The position numbers and the translations under genes were made by a program. This document shows positions 9,198 to 17,342 of a DNA stretch of 64,000 nucleotides, piece by piece; position 1 is the first letter of the stretch; the number at the start of each line of letters is the position of its first letter. The DNA comes from Clostridia bacterium (lineage in GTDB: Bacteria; Bacillota; Clostridia; Oscillospirales; QAKW01). The notes beneath the pieces were generated by a model that had not been told where the DNA came from, searched no databases, and was given only the letters and a program-made list of their open reading frames with translations. The DNA is taken from NCBI GenBank assembly GCA_017937065.1, contig JAGBEI010000026.1:62001-126000 (forward strand), written 5' to 3'.

Positions 9198-9380
9198 TTA
9201 TACAAACTTATACCTTGCTGATTGTAGGTCAATCACGCCTGCAATCACAATTATAAAATAAGCCAAGGCAAAAGATGCCTTGGCAATTATCCCGCTATCC
9301 GAAAAAGAACACGCAAATTCAGCCGGTGCTGAATTTGAACCGGCACAATACATATTCTTTTCGCATAACTGGTATTTCAT
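9198..9380 (-). CDS. Possible 60-residue leader peptide or small membrane protein
   Basis: A small ORF in the livK leader, downstream of a good promoter (9448-9476). ATG at 9380 has GAGGT seven bases upstream. Residues 31-52 are very hydrophobic; 10 of these 22 are Ile, Leu or Val, which would suit either a membrane helix or a leader peptide that senses branched-chain aminoacyl-tRNA. Two hairpins form inside the ORF (9315-9336 and 9262-9284), and a terminator-like hairpin follows the stop. No family recognised. It may also be a chance ORF in a structured leader. Confidence 0.35.
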   Translation of the reverse strand: MKYQLCEKNMYCAGSNSAPAEFACSFSDSGIIAKASFALAYFIIVIAGVIDLQSARYKFV

Positions 9381-9447
9381 AATAATTACCTCAAAAGTTG
9401 ACGCTCATACCGTAATAAAATAAGACTCTTAGTAACTATTTTTTTAT

Positions 9448-9476
9448 AGTCTAAAGCAATATTCATCTTTTGTCAA
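9448..9476 (-). promoter_or_regulatory. Promoter of the liv operon leader
   Basis: On the minus strand TTGACA (9476-9471), a 17-base spacer and TAGACT (9453-9448). Transcription from here gives a leader of about 330 bases before livK. The rest of the 9115-9546 gap holds the small ORF, three hairpins and the pgcA terminator. Confidence 0.65.
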
Positions 9477-9484
9477 GTATTTAT

Positions 9485-9533
9485 TAAAAATTTATTCAAA
9501 TATTACGCTGCAGTATATACTGCAGCGTAATAT
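9485..9533 (-). terminator. Perfect 34-base palindrome ending the dnaX-pgcA operon
   Basis: Bases 9500-9533 form a perfect inverted repeat with 17-base arms (core TTACGCTGCAGTA on one side). On the minus strand it is followed by TTTGAATAAATTTTT, so it works as an intrinsic terminator 14 bases after the pgcA stop. It has no unpaired loop beyond the minimum needed to turn. Confidence 0.75.
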
Positions 9534-9546
9534 GATTTATAAAAAT

Positions 9547-11268
9547 CTATTTAAGTTTTTCCGAAAAGAACTCTAAGTATTTATTAATACGGTCATTACA
9601 CTCAAATTTATTATCGCCGACAGTCAAAACATAAAGCTTTACCTTAGGTTCCGTTCCCGAAGGGCGAACCACAACACTGCATCCGTTGTCAAGCTCATAA
9701 TAAAGCACATCCGAAACGGGAAGCGTTGTCTGAGTAATTTCTCCTGTACAAAAATTTCTGATTTGTCTCAGCTTATAATCACGCAGACAAATAATATCCG
9801 TACCGGCAACGTCAGAATCATTGCTGTCACGCAGTGATTTCATAATCCTGCCCACCTGCTCCATCGGCTGAGCACCGCTTATTGAAAAGCTGACTGTTTT
9901 TTCGGCAAACCAACCGTATTTTTTATAAAGCTCATCCATCGCCTGCTTCAGATTCATATGTTTATTTTTATAAAACATCGCCATCTGTGTAATTAGCATA
10001 GCCGCAACTACCGAATCCTTATCCCTGGCATATGTACCTTTGAGATAGCCGAAGCTTTCCTCAAATCCGAGCAGAAATGTATAATCACCCGTCTTTTCAA
10101 ATTCGGCAATCATCTCACCGATGTATTTAAAGCCCGTCAGCACTTCAAAGTATTTAATATTATTATCGGCGCAGACCTTCTTAATCATGAGCGTGGAAAC
10201 TATGGTCGAGATAACTGCGGCATTTTGAGGCAGACGTCCGTTTGACCTTAGGTTTTGAGCGATAAAATCACAAAGTAAAACGCCTATCTGATTTCCCGAC
10301 AACAGCTCTACGGTGCCGTCCGGCATAATAACCGCAACAGCACAGCGGTCGGCATCGGGATCGGTTGCGATAACAAGATCCGAGCCTATTTTTTCGGCAA
10401 GCTCTATCGACATTGAAAGCCCTTCCCGCTCTTCGGGATTGGGGGATTTCAGCGTCGGAAAATCTCCGTCCGGAACAGCCTGATCGGGCTGAACGGTAAC
10501 ATTGGCGCCTATTGCCTCAAGAACACGCGGAACAATTTTATATCCGGCGCCGTGAAACGGAGAATAAACAATAGAGACATTTTTTGCCTCTTCGGAAATA
10601 TCTCCGAGGTATAACTGTTCACCCAGAACACACTTAATATAAGCATCATCTATCTTATCACCGATAATTGTATAAAGCCCCGCCTGTACGGCAGCCTCCT
10701 TGTCGGCAAGCTCTACCGTAAGCGGATCGGTATCTTTCATGTAGCCTAAAATTATATCGGCTTGTTCACCTGCAATCTGCGCTCCGTCCTCAAAATATGC
10801 CTTATAACCGTTATATTCTTTGGGATTATGCGACGCCGTAATATTGATACCGGCGACGGCGTGCAGCTCCCTTATCGCAAATGAAAGCTCTGGCGTCGGA
10901 CGCAGCGAATCGAATACAAATACACGCACGCCGAGCTTACATAGTGCCAGTGCTGCATTTTCCGCAAAGCGAACACCGTTGTTGCGTGAATCAAAGGCTA
11001 TTACAACACCTCTGTTTTTTGCCTCTTCACCGAGAGTACACAAGTATTTTCCGAAGCCGTAGGACGCCTGCCTTACGGTATATATATTCATTCTGTTCGT
11101 TCCGGCACCCATAAGACCGCGAAGTCCCGCCGTGCCGAAATTAAGCGATGCATAAAAACGCGAAAATATCTCCTCGTCATTTCCGTGTATGGAGATAAGC
11201 TCCGCTTTATTCCTTTCATCAAGACCTGCAAAGGAAAGCCATCTTTCATATTCTTTAATATAATCCAT
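9547..11268 (-). CDS. pgcA: Phosphoglucomutase/phosphohexomutase
   Basis: A 573-residue alpha-D-phosphohexomutase that interconverts glucose-1-phosphate and glucose-6-phosphate (or mannose phosphates), feeding UDP-glucose and cell-envelope sugars. The active serine motif TASHNPKEYNGYK is intact, metal-binding DPDADR is near residue 290-300, the sugar-binding GFEESFGYL and the C-terminal phosphate loop RPSGTEPK are present. Length fits the Bacillus PgcA-type enzyme (about 580). ATG at 11268 is preferred to TTG at 11274 because AAGGGG sits eight bases before the ATG. Last gene of the dnaX operon; galE at 50 kb is a likely downstream pathway partner. Confidence 0.95.
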   Translation of the reverse strand: MDYIKEYERWLSFAGLDERNKAELISIHGNDEEIFSRFYASLNFGTAGLRGLMGAGTNRMNIYTVRQASYGFGKYLCTLGEEAKNRGVVIAFDSRNNGVRFAENAALALCKLGVRVFVFDSLRPTPELSFAIRELHAVAGINITASHNPKEYNGYKAYFEDGAQIAGEQADIILGYMKDTDPLTVELADKEAAVQAGLYTIIGDKIDDAYIKCVLGEQLYLGDISEEAKNVSIVYSPFHGAGYKIVPRVLEAIGANVTVQPDQAVPDGDFPTLKSPNPEEREGLSMSIELAEKIGSDLVIATDPDADRCAVAVIMPDGTVELLSGNQIGVLLCDFIAQNLRSNGRLPQNAAVISTIVSTLMIKKVCADNNIKYFEVLTGFKYIGEMIAEFEKTGDYTFLLGFEESFGYLKGTYARDKDSVVAAMLITQMAMFYKNKHMNLKQAMDELYKKYGWFAEKTVSFSISGAQPMEQVGRIMKSLRDSNDSDVAGTDIICLRDYKLRQIRNFCTGEITQTTLPVSDVLYYELDNGCSVVVRPSGTEPKVKLYVLTVGDNKFECNDRINKYLEFFSEKLK

Positions 11269-11285
11269 AAACAAATCCCCTTAAG

Positions 11286-11882
11286 TTATATTTCGCGTCT
11301 GTTTTCCATAGCTCTTGCAAGCGTTATACTGTCCGAGTATTCCAAACTGCCGCCGACAGGAATTCCGAGTGCCAGACCCGTAACCTTCACATCAAACGGC
11401 TTTAACAGCTTGGCGATATACATAGCAGTTGCCTGACCCTCAACATTCGGACTGGTTGCCATAATAACCTCGCTTATATCGTTTTCACTGACTCGAACAA
11501 GCAGTTCGGACAGCTTGATATCATCCGGACCAACATCATTCATAGGTGAAATAAGTCCGTGCAGAACGTGGTACAATCCGTTATAATCACGGGTGCGTTC
11601 AATCGCGTCCACGTCGCTGGGCTTTTCAACAACGCAAATAACAGAACGATTCCGTTTGTCCCCCGCGCAAATGGAGCACAGTTCTTTATCTGTCAAATTC
11701 TGGCAAACAGAGCAACAGCGAATTTTCTGCTTTGCTTCAATCAATGTATCCGCAAACGCCTTTGCAACCGATTTATCAGCGGAAATAATATAATATGCCA
11801 TTTTTTGTGCGGATTTTGAACCGACTCCGGGAAGTTTTTCAAATTCCTCAACCAATTTGGAAAAAATAGGAATATACTGCAT
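11286..11882 (-). CDS. recR: Recombination mediator protein RecR
   Basis: A 198-residue DNA repair protein that works with RecF and RecO to load RecA at gaps. It has the N-terminal helix-hairpin-helix (LPGVGSKSAQKMAYYI), a four-cysteine zinc motif (CCSVCQNLTDKELCSIC), and a Toprim domain (VVEKPSDVDAIE) ending in the IPVGGSLEYSDSITLARAM segment. Full length. It follows ybaB by 15 bases, in the widely conserved dnaX-ybaB-recR order. Confidence 0.98.
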   Translation of the reverse strand: MQYIPIFSKLVEEFEKLPGVGSKSAQKMAYYIISADKSVAKAFADTLIEAKQKIRCCSVCQNLTDKELCSICAGDKRNRSVICVVEKPSDVDAIERTRDYNGLYHVLHGLISPMNDVGPDDIKLSELLVRVSENDISEVIMATSPNVEGQATAMYIAKLLKPFDVKVTGLALGIPVGGSLEYSDSITLARAMENRREI

Positions 11883-11897
11883 AAATACGCCTTTACA

Positions 11898-12239
11898 TCA
11901 AAGCATCGGAAAATTAAGATTAAGTCCGCCCGTTGCGGCGTTCATCTTTTCTTCAAGTGCAGAGTCAATCTGCTTTGAAGCCTCATTAACGGCAGCCACA
12001 ATCATATCCTCCAGCATTTCAACATCATCGGGATCGACGGCTTCCTTTTCCAGCTTGACCGAAAGCAGTTCTTTTTTACCGTTCATTTCCACCGAAACCA
12101 TTCCTCCGCCGGACTTTGCGTTAAATATGCTCTCTTCGACTTCCTTTTGAGCAGCCGCGACATCCTCCTGCATTTTTTGTACCTTGCGCATCATGTCGCC
12201 CTGCTTCATATTATAGCCTTCTGGTAATCTTGCTTTCAT
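11898..12239 (-). CDS. YbaB/EbfC-family nucleoid-associated protein
   Basis: A 113-residue DNA-binding protein. The family start MKARLPEGY is present, followed by a long charged helix (MRKVQKMQEDVAAAQKEVEE), the VSVEMNGKKEL strand region and the C-terminal helix. It sits 3 bases after dnaX and 15 before recR. Known members form dimers that coat DNA, and the link to RecR-mediated repair is by context. Confidence 0.96.
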   Translation of the reverse strand: MKARLPEGYNMKQGDMMRKVQKMQEDVAAAQKEVEESIFNAKSGGGMVSVEMNGKKELLSVKLEKEAVDPDDVEMLEDMIVAAVNEASKQIDSALEEKMNAATGGLNLNFPML

Positions 12240-12242
12240 AAC

Positions 12243-13865
12243 TTACTCCTTATACAAAATATCTTCGGCGCTGCTTAAAAGCTCGCTGAACGAGTCCGTT
12301 TCATCATGCTCTATATCTGCATTGCTGTCAGGCTCCTTAAAACGAACTGTCCAATCACTGCCGGACGCATTTTTGGCGGCATTTTCAATAATAGATACAC
12401 TTTCGGTGCTGCTGAGAACCGAGTATGCAAAATCGCTTTTAGAGCAAACGATATACAGAGTTTTGCCGCTTGTTACAACAGACGATTCAGATATAAACGG
12501 AAGAATAGACCTGCCGCCCAGCGCCGTAATCTCATGCAGCAATTTTGCGGCAAATTCGTGCGTTTCGCTGTCGGACTGCAAAGAACTATCTCCGGCATCC
12601 GATGTTTCTTTATCGGTTAAATCACTAACGTGCACTGATTTTTGTTTATTTTTTGATTTTTCCGAATGTTTGAAATCAACATTATTTTCATATATATTTT
12701 TTTCGGTATCGGACGGCAATGAAACAGCACCGTTTTTTTCTATACGGGAAAGTCGTGCGTTTAAATCGTCAAAATCTCTGCCGAGCTGCGGGTTTGTGAG
12801 TCGTATCAGCGTAAGCTCCGCCATAATATGCTTGTCTTTATATCTTGAAACTTCATAGATACCGTTTTGAAGCAGTGACACGCAGCGCACCATTTTTTCA
12901 AGCTCAAACCTATCGGCAAGAGCAGATATTTCGGCAAGCCGCCGGTCATCAACGGACAGAAAAGTTCCGGCGTCCTTAACGAGCTTTACGATTATCATAT
13001 CCCTAAAGCAGGAACACAGCTCCGAAAACAGAGCCACGGCGTCCTTTGAGTTTCTACGGCATCTTGAATAGAATTCAAGCGCTGCCGCCGTATCATTATC
13101 AGCAATAGCGGTAATTGCTGAAGATAGCTCGTCATATGAACAAATACCGACAGTATTTTCAACGGTTTCAAGCGTAACCGTATCGCTGCCGTTAATACAT
13201 CTGTCCAAAACCGAAAGTGCATCACGCATAGCACCGTCGGCAATTTTAGCTATAAGGTTTGCGGCACTGTCGGAAAGCTCGATTTTTTCACACCCGGCAA
13301 CATATTTCAAGCGCTCCGCAATATCCGAAACGGCAATACGCTTAAAATCAAAGCGCTGACAGCGTGAAAGAATAGTCTGAGGGACTTTGTTTATTTCGGT
13401 AGTTGCAAAAACAAAAATAATATGCTCGGGCGGCTCCTCCAATGTCTTCAGCAGCGCATTGAACGCCTGCGTGCTGAGCATGTGCACCTCATCAATAATA
13501 TACACTTTATATTTTGCAAGAGCGGGAGTAAATATAACATCCTCGCGCAGCTCGCGTATATTGTCAACTCCGTTATTTGACGCGGCGTCTATCTCATATA
13601 CATCCGGCAAACTCCCGTTTAAAATTCCTTTACACGTATCACACTCATTGCAGGGATTTCCGTTTTGCGGATTTTCACAGTTGACAGCGCGCGCCAAAAT
13701 TTTAGCACAGGTTGTTTTTCCCGTACCGCGCGTACCGGTAAACATATATGCATGAGAAATCTTATTATTTATAATTTGATTTTTTATCGTTTCAACAACA
13801 TGCTCCTGACCTACAACGTCTTCAAACGCCTGCGGTCTGTACTTTCTGTATAGAGCCCTGTACAC
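12243..13865 (-). CDS. dnaX: DNA polymerase III subunit gamma/tau
   Basis: A 540-residue clamp-loader subunit. It has Walker A GTRGTGKT, a four-cysteine zinc site (CENPQNGNPCNECDTC), Walker B IIDEVHML, the SRC motif (TILSRCQRFDF) and sensor 2 region. The C-terminal part, after about residue 370, is Ser/Asp/Glu-rich and variable, as is usual for the tau tail. The GTG start at 13865 (VYRALYRKYRP) is chosen because GGAGGT lies five bases upstream; longer starts would run into the SRP RNA. It is probably expressed by read-through from the SRP RNA promoter. Confidence 0.97.
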   Translation of the reverse strand: MYRALYRKYRPQAFEDVVGQEHVVETIKNQIINNKISHAYMFTGTRGTGKTTCAKILARAVNCENPQNGNPCNECDTCKGILNGSLPDVYEIDAASNNGVDNIRELREDVIFTPALAKYKVYIIDEVHMLSTQAFNALLKTLEEPPEHIIFVFATTEINKVPQTILSRCQRFDFKRIAVSDIAERLKYVAGCEKIELSDSAANLIAKIADGAMRDALSVLDRCINGSDTVTLETVENTVGICSYDELSSAITAIADNDTAAALEFYSRCRRNSKDAVALFSELCSCFRDMIIVKLVKDAGTFLSVDDRRLAEISALADRFELEKMVRCVSLLQNGIYEVSRYKDKHIMAELTLIRLTNPQLGRDFDDLNARLSRIEKNGAVSLPSDTEKNIYENNVDFKHSEKSKNKQKSVHVSDLTDKETSDAGDSSLQSDSETHEFAAKLLHEITALGGRSILPFISESSVVTSGKTLYIVCSKSDFAYSVLSSTESVSIIENAAKNASGSDWTVRFKEPDSNADIEHDETDSFSELLSSAEDILYKE

Positions 13866-13882
13866 GATACACCTCCGACTTT

Positions 13883-14180
13883 GCGGCACAAAATGAAATC
13901 ACACAGCCCTGTTCGAACGTCTGTAAACACGAGCCTGACACAGGATTTACTCAAAACAGGCAGCTCGGCGTCACATACCGTATATTGCTTAATGCTGCTC
14001 GGTTCCCCGCCTGACATATTTCACAACTCGATATTGCGCCGAACCTGTTTCTCAACGTAAAACCCGTGCCGCTTACCGTATCCGCAAACGCCCTCATAAA
14101 GGCATTCTCCCCCGCTGCAGCGGATTGCGGGTGCAGGGCACCGCTAACGCCCCGGATAGTGTGATTTCACTTTATGCCGC
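13883..14180 (-). ncRNA. ffs: Large signal recognition particle RNA (SRP RNA)
   Basis: The RNA core of the signal recognition particle, which targets nascent membrane proteins. The apical S-domain signature is exact: UCAGG-CGG-GGAA-CCG-AGCAG near 13990-14025, with the GGAA tetraloop closed by three G-C/C-G pairs. The 5' part carries the Alu domain of Bacillus-type SRP RNA (GCGGTGCCCTGCACCCGCAA with the following CCGCTGCAGCGG). The two ends pair in a perfect 22-base-pair helix, 14159-14180 with 13883-13904, allowing three G-U pairs. About 298 nucleotides, which suits the large Firmicutes form. It lies directly upstream of dnaX, its usual place. A 68-codon ORF across it is a shadow. Confidence 0.95.
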
Positions 14181-14191
14181 AAATATAGTAT

Positions 14192-14220
14192 ATTATATAA
14201 TATTACCGATACATTTTCAA
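14192..14220 (-). promoter_or_regulatory. Strong sigma-A promoter of the SRP RNA
   Basis: On the minus strand TTGAAA (14220-14215), a 17-base spacer and consensus TATAAT (14197-14192). Initiation about seven bases downstream would fall just before the 5' arm of the terminal helix at 14180. It overlaps nothing coding, but starts 4 bases from the end of the preceding gene. Confidence 0.9.
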
Positions 14221-14223
14221 GTG

Positions 14224-16467
14224 TTATTTAGAAAAGAGAGCAACAAACATCGCCGGCAGTGCCCATAACAGCTGGTACACCAAAATCTGAACCGGAAAAT
14301 AGGAGGTCATTCCGGAGAAAAAAGCCAGAAAAGTGACCAACGCAAACGCAATAACGGAAGAAATAGCTTTAATGATTTTGCCCGCACCGAAAGCAAACTT
14401 GACAGACTTACAGCCGTGCAGGGCAAACGCGAGACCGCATATGCCGGTTCTTGACGCAATGAGCGAGGGTGCTTTTTCCATAAGTCTGAATTTCTGAACA
14501 CATCTCTGCGCGCTGCCGAAGTTGAGTATTTTGAAAAGCAGCTTATCGTCCGTCCGATAATGATAAAACAGGGTATCGGTATTTACGTTTTCATCATGTT
14601 CGGCAATAACCACACAAACCTGATCTCTCTCATATGTTTCAAACGCTCTTTTAACATTCTGCGGCAATGAATAGCTGAGCAGAAAAACGCCGGCAAGTCT
14701 GCCATCATATGCCGCAAAGAGAACATGCTTTGATTTCTGCTGATAAATGATTTCAAAATCCCTGTCGTCAATCTCAATTCCGAAATGCTCCATCAACTGC
14801 TTGTTTCCGGCAAGAAATACTTTCGAATCAATAAGGGATGAATATCCCATTTTATCATGATAATAAATATCGTCAATCCTCGGCAGAGTCTTAATATCCT
14901 CACTGAGCATATCACTGAACAAGGGCTTCAGCGGTCCGCCCGCAACACGGTACAGAGAATTAAGGTACAAAATCACCTTATCAGCCGTGGAATCGCCGTA
15001 AAACCGTATTCCGTTAAGGGAAACAGAAAAAATATCCGAATCATCAATAACAACGGTCTGAACATCGTCAAGCTCCATACAGCTGTTAATCCCTACAATG
15101 CTGCCGCCGTTTCTGCGTGTTTTTTTACTGTTAGTATATACCGAAACGGCAAAATTCATGCCCTGAAGCAAAGGGGAAACGGCACAAAGAGCACCTGCCG
15201 CAAATTTAAGACAGGTAGTAAAACTGCCAATAACGGCATAGTTTACAACCGCCGCCAAAACAGACCCGAAAAGCAGAAAAATCCCCGGCGCGGCATATCT
15301 GCTGCATAAGTCAAAATCCAGAAAGCTCCTGCGGACAAAACCGGAAACAAACTCACTTCTGGCAGCATATGCTATATCGTTACTGCAGCCCGTATCGACA
15401 ATAATATCATTTATAAGCTCATCATTCTGCCTGTTATCCATAACCATTTTAGTACCATCGGCAGAGACAACCGAAAAGTTCTTATAGATATTGTCGGCAA
15501 TTATCCTTTTTGAATTTATGCTGAAAAACAGCATAATTACATACAGCATATCAAATACGATACATTCATTTGCCGGAGTTTTTAAAATAATATAACAAAT
15601 ATCCAGTACGGACGAAAAAATAAATATCAAGGCAAGAAACGACTCGGAAGAACATTTGAGCTTAAATATTCCTATAAAGCCGTTCCAGACAGAAGCCGCA
15701 TTAACAGCCGTTGCCGCGACCGACAACGCGAGCATTATCGGAATATAAACGGAAATATCATATTCAATATCAATGCCGGGAACGGTAAAATCCGTACAAA
15801 GCGCGGCAAAAAGTACACCCGACAGACATGCTGTTATAAAGGTCAGAATGGTTTTCAGCGACGCTGACGAGCGTATGCGCTTAAGCTCGGCGGAAACATC
15901 CTCCTTTTCCTCCTCCTTTTCATAATCGTCAATTTCCTCGGTCGGTTCAAAGACAGGTATTTCCTCTCCCTCAACATCCTCCTCTTCTCCGTCTCCCTTG
16001 GCAAATGAAGCGATCGGGCTTTTAATCTTTTCATGTGCCTGCTCTTTAACGGAATTAAATGTAGCGGTATCAAAATATCTTACGTTTTCAATAGGCGACA
16101 AAATTTCCTTTTCGCCATTACCATCAGAATTTTCCTTAGAAATTTTGTTTTCTGCCGTATCATATGTACTGTCATTATTTCCGGCAATCTCAGATTCAAA
16201 GCCTTGTGATTTATCAGTCCGAGTATCTTTTTCATGCACCTTTTCCGAATGAATAGCTTCAAAAACGCCCGTAATGGACAGTCCCTGAGGCTTGACGACC
16301 TCGACATCATCTATATCGGATTTTGAAAGTTCGGGCACATCGGGCACGTTTTCACCGCCGCCGAAATCCCTGAGTATAGTATCAAGGTCAAAATCGTCTG
16401 TGCCTGTATTTTCATATCCGGCATTTTCAAATTTCTTGAATTCCTCTAAATTCAGCTTATCACTCAT
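14224..16467 (-). CDS. Degenerate P-type ATPase homologue with an acidic disordered N-terminus
   Basis: A 747-residue membrane protein. The first about 205 residues are highly acidic and low in complexity (EEEDVEGEEIPVFEPTEEID), followed by several membrane segments. The region AGALCAVSPLLQGMNFAVSV, then a soluble part beginning VVIDDSDIFS, aligns with the metal-pump core just before DKTGT. Here the motif is D475-D476-S477-D478-I479: the aspartate remains, but Lys, Gly and Thr are lost. No GDGxND hinge motif or TGES is visible, and two membrane segments close the chain. It should not transport ions by the usual cycle. ATG at 16467 follows GGGGA. It follows rlmB closely; a related but distinct degenerate pump lies upstream of rlmB. 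Confidence 0.7.
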   Translation of the reverse strand: MSDKLNLEEFKKFENAGYENTGTDDFDLDTILRDFGGGENVPDVPELSKSDIDDVEVVKPQGLSITGVFEAIHSEKVHEKDTRTDKSQGFESEIAGNNDSTYDTAENKISKENSDGNGEKEILSPIENVRYFDTATFNSVKEQAHEKIKSPIASFAKGDGEEEDVEGEEIPVFEPTEEIDDYEKEEEKEDVSAELKRIRSSASLKTILTFITACLSGVLFAALCTDFTVPGIDIEYDISVYIPIMLALSVAATAVNAASVWNGFIGIFKLKCSSESFLALIFIFSSVLDICYIILKTPANECIVFDMLYVIMLFFSINSKRIIADNIYKNFSVVSADGTKMVMDNRQNDELINDIIVDTGCSNDIAYAARSEFVSGFVRRSFLDFDLCSRYAAPGIFLLFGSVLAAVVNYAVIGSFTTCLKFAAGALCAVSPLLQGMNFAVSVYTNSKKTRRNGGSIVGINSCMELDDVQTVVIDDSDIFSVSLNGIRFYGDSTADKVILYLNSLYRVAGGPLKPLFSDMLSEDIKTLPRIDDIYYHDKMGYSSLIDSKVFLAGNKQLMEHFGIEIDDRDFEIIYQQKSKHVLFAAYDGRLAGVFLLSYSLPQNVKRAFETYERDQVCVVIAEHDENVNTDTLFYHYRTDDKLLFKILNFGSAQRCVQKFRLMEKAPSLIASRTGICGLAFALHGCKSVKFAFGAGKIIKAISSVIAFALVTFLAFFSGMTSYFPVQILVYQLLWALPAMFVALFSK

Positions 16468-16483
16468 ACCCAATCCCCAAAAT

Positions 16484-17236
16484 TCATCTGTTTTTAGCTA
16501 TTTCCTGCATGACAACGGCGGCTGCAACTGACGCATTTAAACATGAAACCCTGCCATGCATAGGAATATTAACAACAAAATCACATTTCTTTTTTAGCAG
16601 CGCCGACACACCCCTGCCCTCGCTGCCTACAACAAGTGCCAAAGCACAGTCATAATCTTCACTGTAATAAGGTTTTTCCCCATCCATATCACAGCAAAAA
16701 ATCCATACTCCGCGTTTTTGCATCTCATCAACGGCTGACGCAAGGTTTGAAACACGGACTACCGGCAAATAATTCAACGCCCCGCCCGCCGCCTTGGCAA
16801 CAGACGCCGTAAGTCCCGCGGCACGCCTTTTGGAAATGACAACGCCATGTGCACCGAAGCACTCGGCAGTGCGTATAATAGCTCCAAGATTATGAGGATC
16901 TGCAATTTCATCGGCAATTATTATAAACGGGCGTTCATTGCGGCTTTCCGCAAGACTGAAAATATCCTCAAGCTGCGCATAATCAGCCACTGCAGCCTGT
17001 GCCGCAATACCCTGATGGTTATCCTCAGGAAACTTCGAATTAAATTTACTTGACGGCAATTTAATTATAGGTATTCGCTTTTTCGCAGCCAGCGTAATTA
17101 TTTTCCCGGCGCTGCCTCCGGCAGTTTCGGATACAAACAGCTTGTCCACCTGCCGTTCCGAACGCAGTGCTTCCAGAACATTATTTCTTCCGAAAATATA
17201 GTCCTGCCCCATTCTGTCTTCCGCCATCGACGTCAT
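16484..17236 (-). CDS. rlmB: 23S rRNA (guanosine-2'-O-)-methyltransferase RlmB type
   Basis: A 250-residue SpoU/TrmH (SPOUT) methyltransferase, predicted to methylate the ribose of G2251 of 23S rRNA or a close site. The three knot motifs are present: DEIADPHNLGAIIRTAE, VVGSEGRGV and IPMHGRVSCLNASVA. An N-terminal L30e-like substrate-binding domain (YIFGRNNVLEAL) identifies RlmB rather than TrmH. ATG at 17236 is chosen because AAGGAG lies six bases upstream; the earlier in-frame ATG at 17251 would precede that site. Confidence 0.93.
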   Translation of the reverse strand: MTSMAEDRMGQDYIFGRNNVLEALRSERQVDKLFVSETAGGSAGKIITLAAKKRIPIIKLPSSKFNSKFPEDNHQGIAAQAAVADYAQLEDIFSLAESRNERPFIIIADEIADPHNLGAIIRTAECFGAHGVVISKRRAAGLTASVAKAAGGALNYLPVVRVSNLASAVDEMQKRGVWIFCCDMDGEKPYYSEDYDCALALVVGSEGRGVSALLKKKCDFVVNIPMHGRVSCLNASVAAAVVMQEIAKNR

Positions 17237-17265
17237 ATTGTGCTCCTTCATGATTTATACATTAT

Positions 17266-17293
17266 ATTATATCATATTTTGCTGTAATATCAA
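17266..17293 (-). promoter_or_regulatory. Promoter of rlmB
   Basis: On the minus strand TTGATA (17293-17288), a 16-base spacer and TATAAT (17271-17266), 30 bases before the rlmB start. It gives rlmB and the following degenerate pump gene their own transcript. Confidence 0.75.
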
Positions 17294-17305
17294 TTACTTT
17301 TTACA

Positions 17306-17342
17306 CTTTCAAAAAGCAGGTCAGAGCTTTGCCGACCTGCTT
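17306..17342 (-). terminator. Terminator overlapping the 3' end of the P2-type pump homologue
   Basis: On the minus strand AAGCAGGTC and GACCTGCTT pair across an 11-base loop and are followed by TTTTTGAAAG. The left arm is part of the last codons and stop of the upstream gene, so the transcript ends without a 3' spacer. Confidence 0.85.

Noticed and set aside
9041-9232. 63-codon ORF crossing the livK start
   Set aside because: Overlaps the livK signal sequence in another frame and has no ribosome site.
9500-9533. 34-base perfect palindrome as a recombination or mobile-element site
   Set aside because: Its position right after pgcA and the T-rich 3' flank are explained by termination; no second copy was seen.
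9115-9546. T-box or known riboswitch in the livK leader
   Set aside because: No T-box sequence (AGGGTGGNACCGCG type) nor other riboswitch core could be found.
12322-12858. 178-codon ORF opposite dnaX
   Set aside because: Antisense shadow of the low-complexity tau tail; no independent support.
13811-14017. 68-codon ORF on the minus strand upstream of dnaX
   Set aside because: It lies over the SRP RNA and the dnaX start; its bases are explained by conserved RNA structure.
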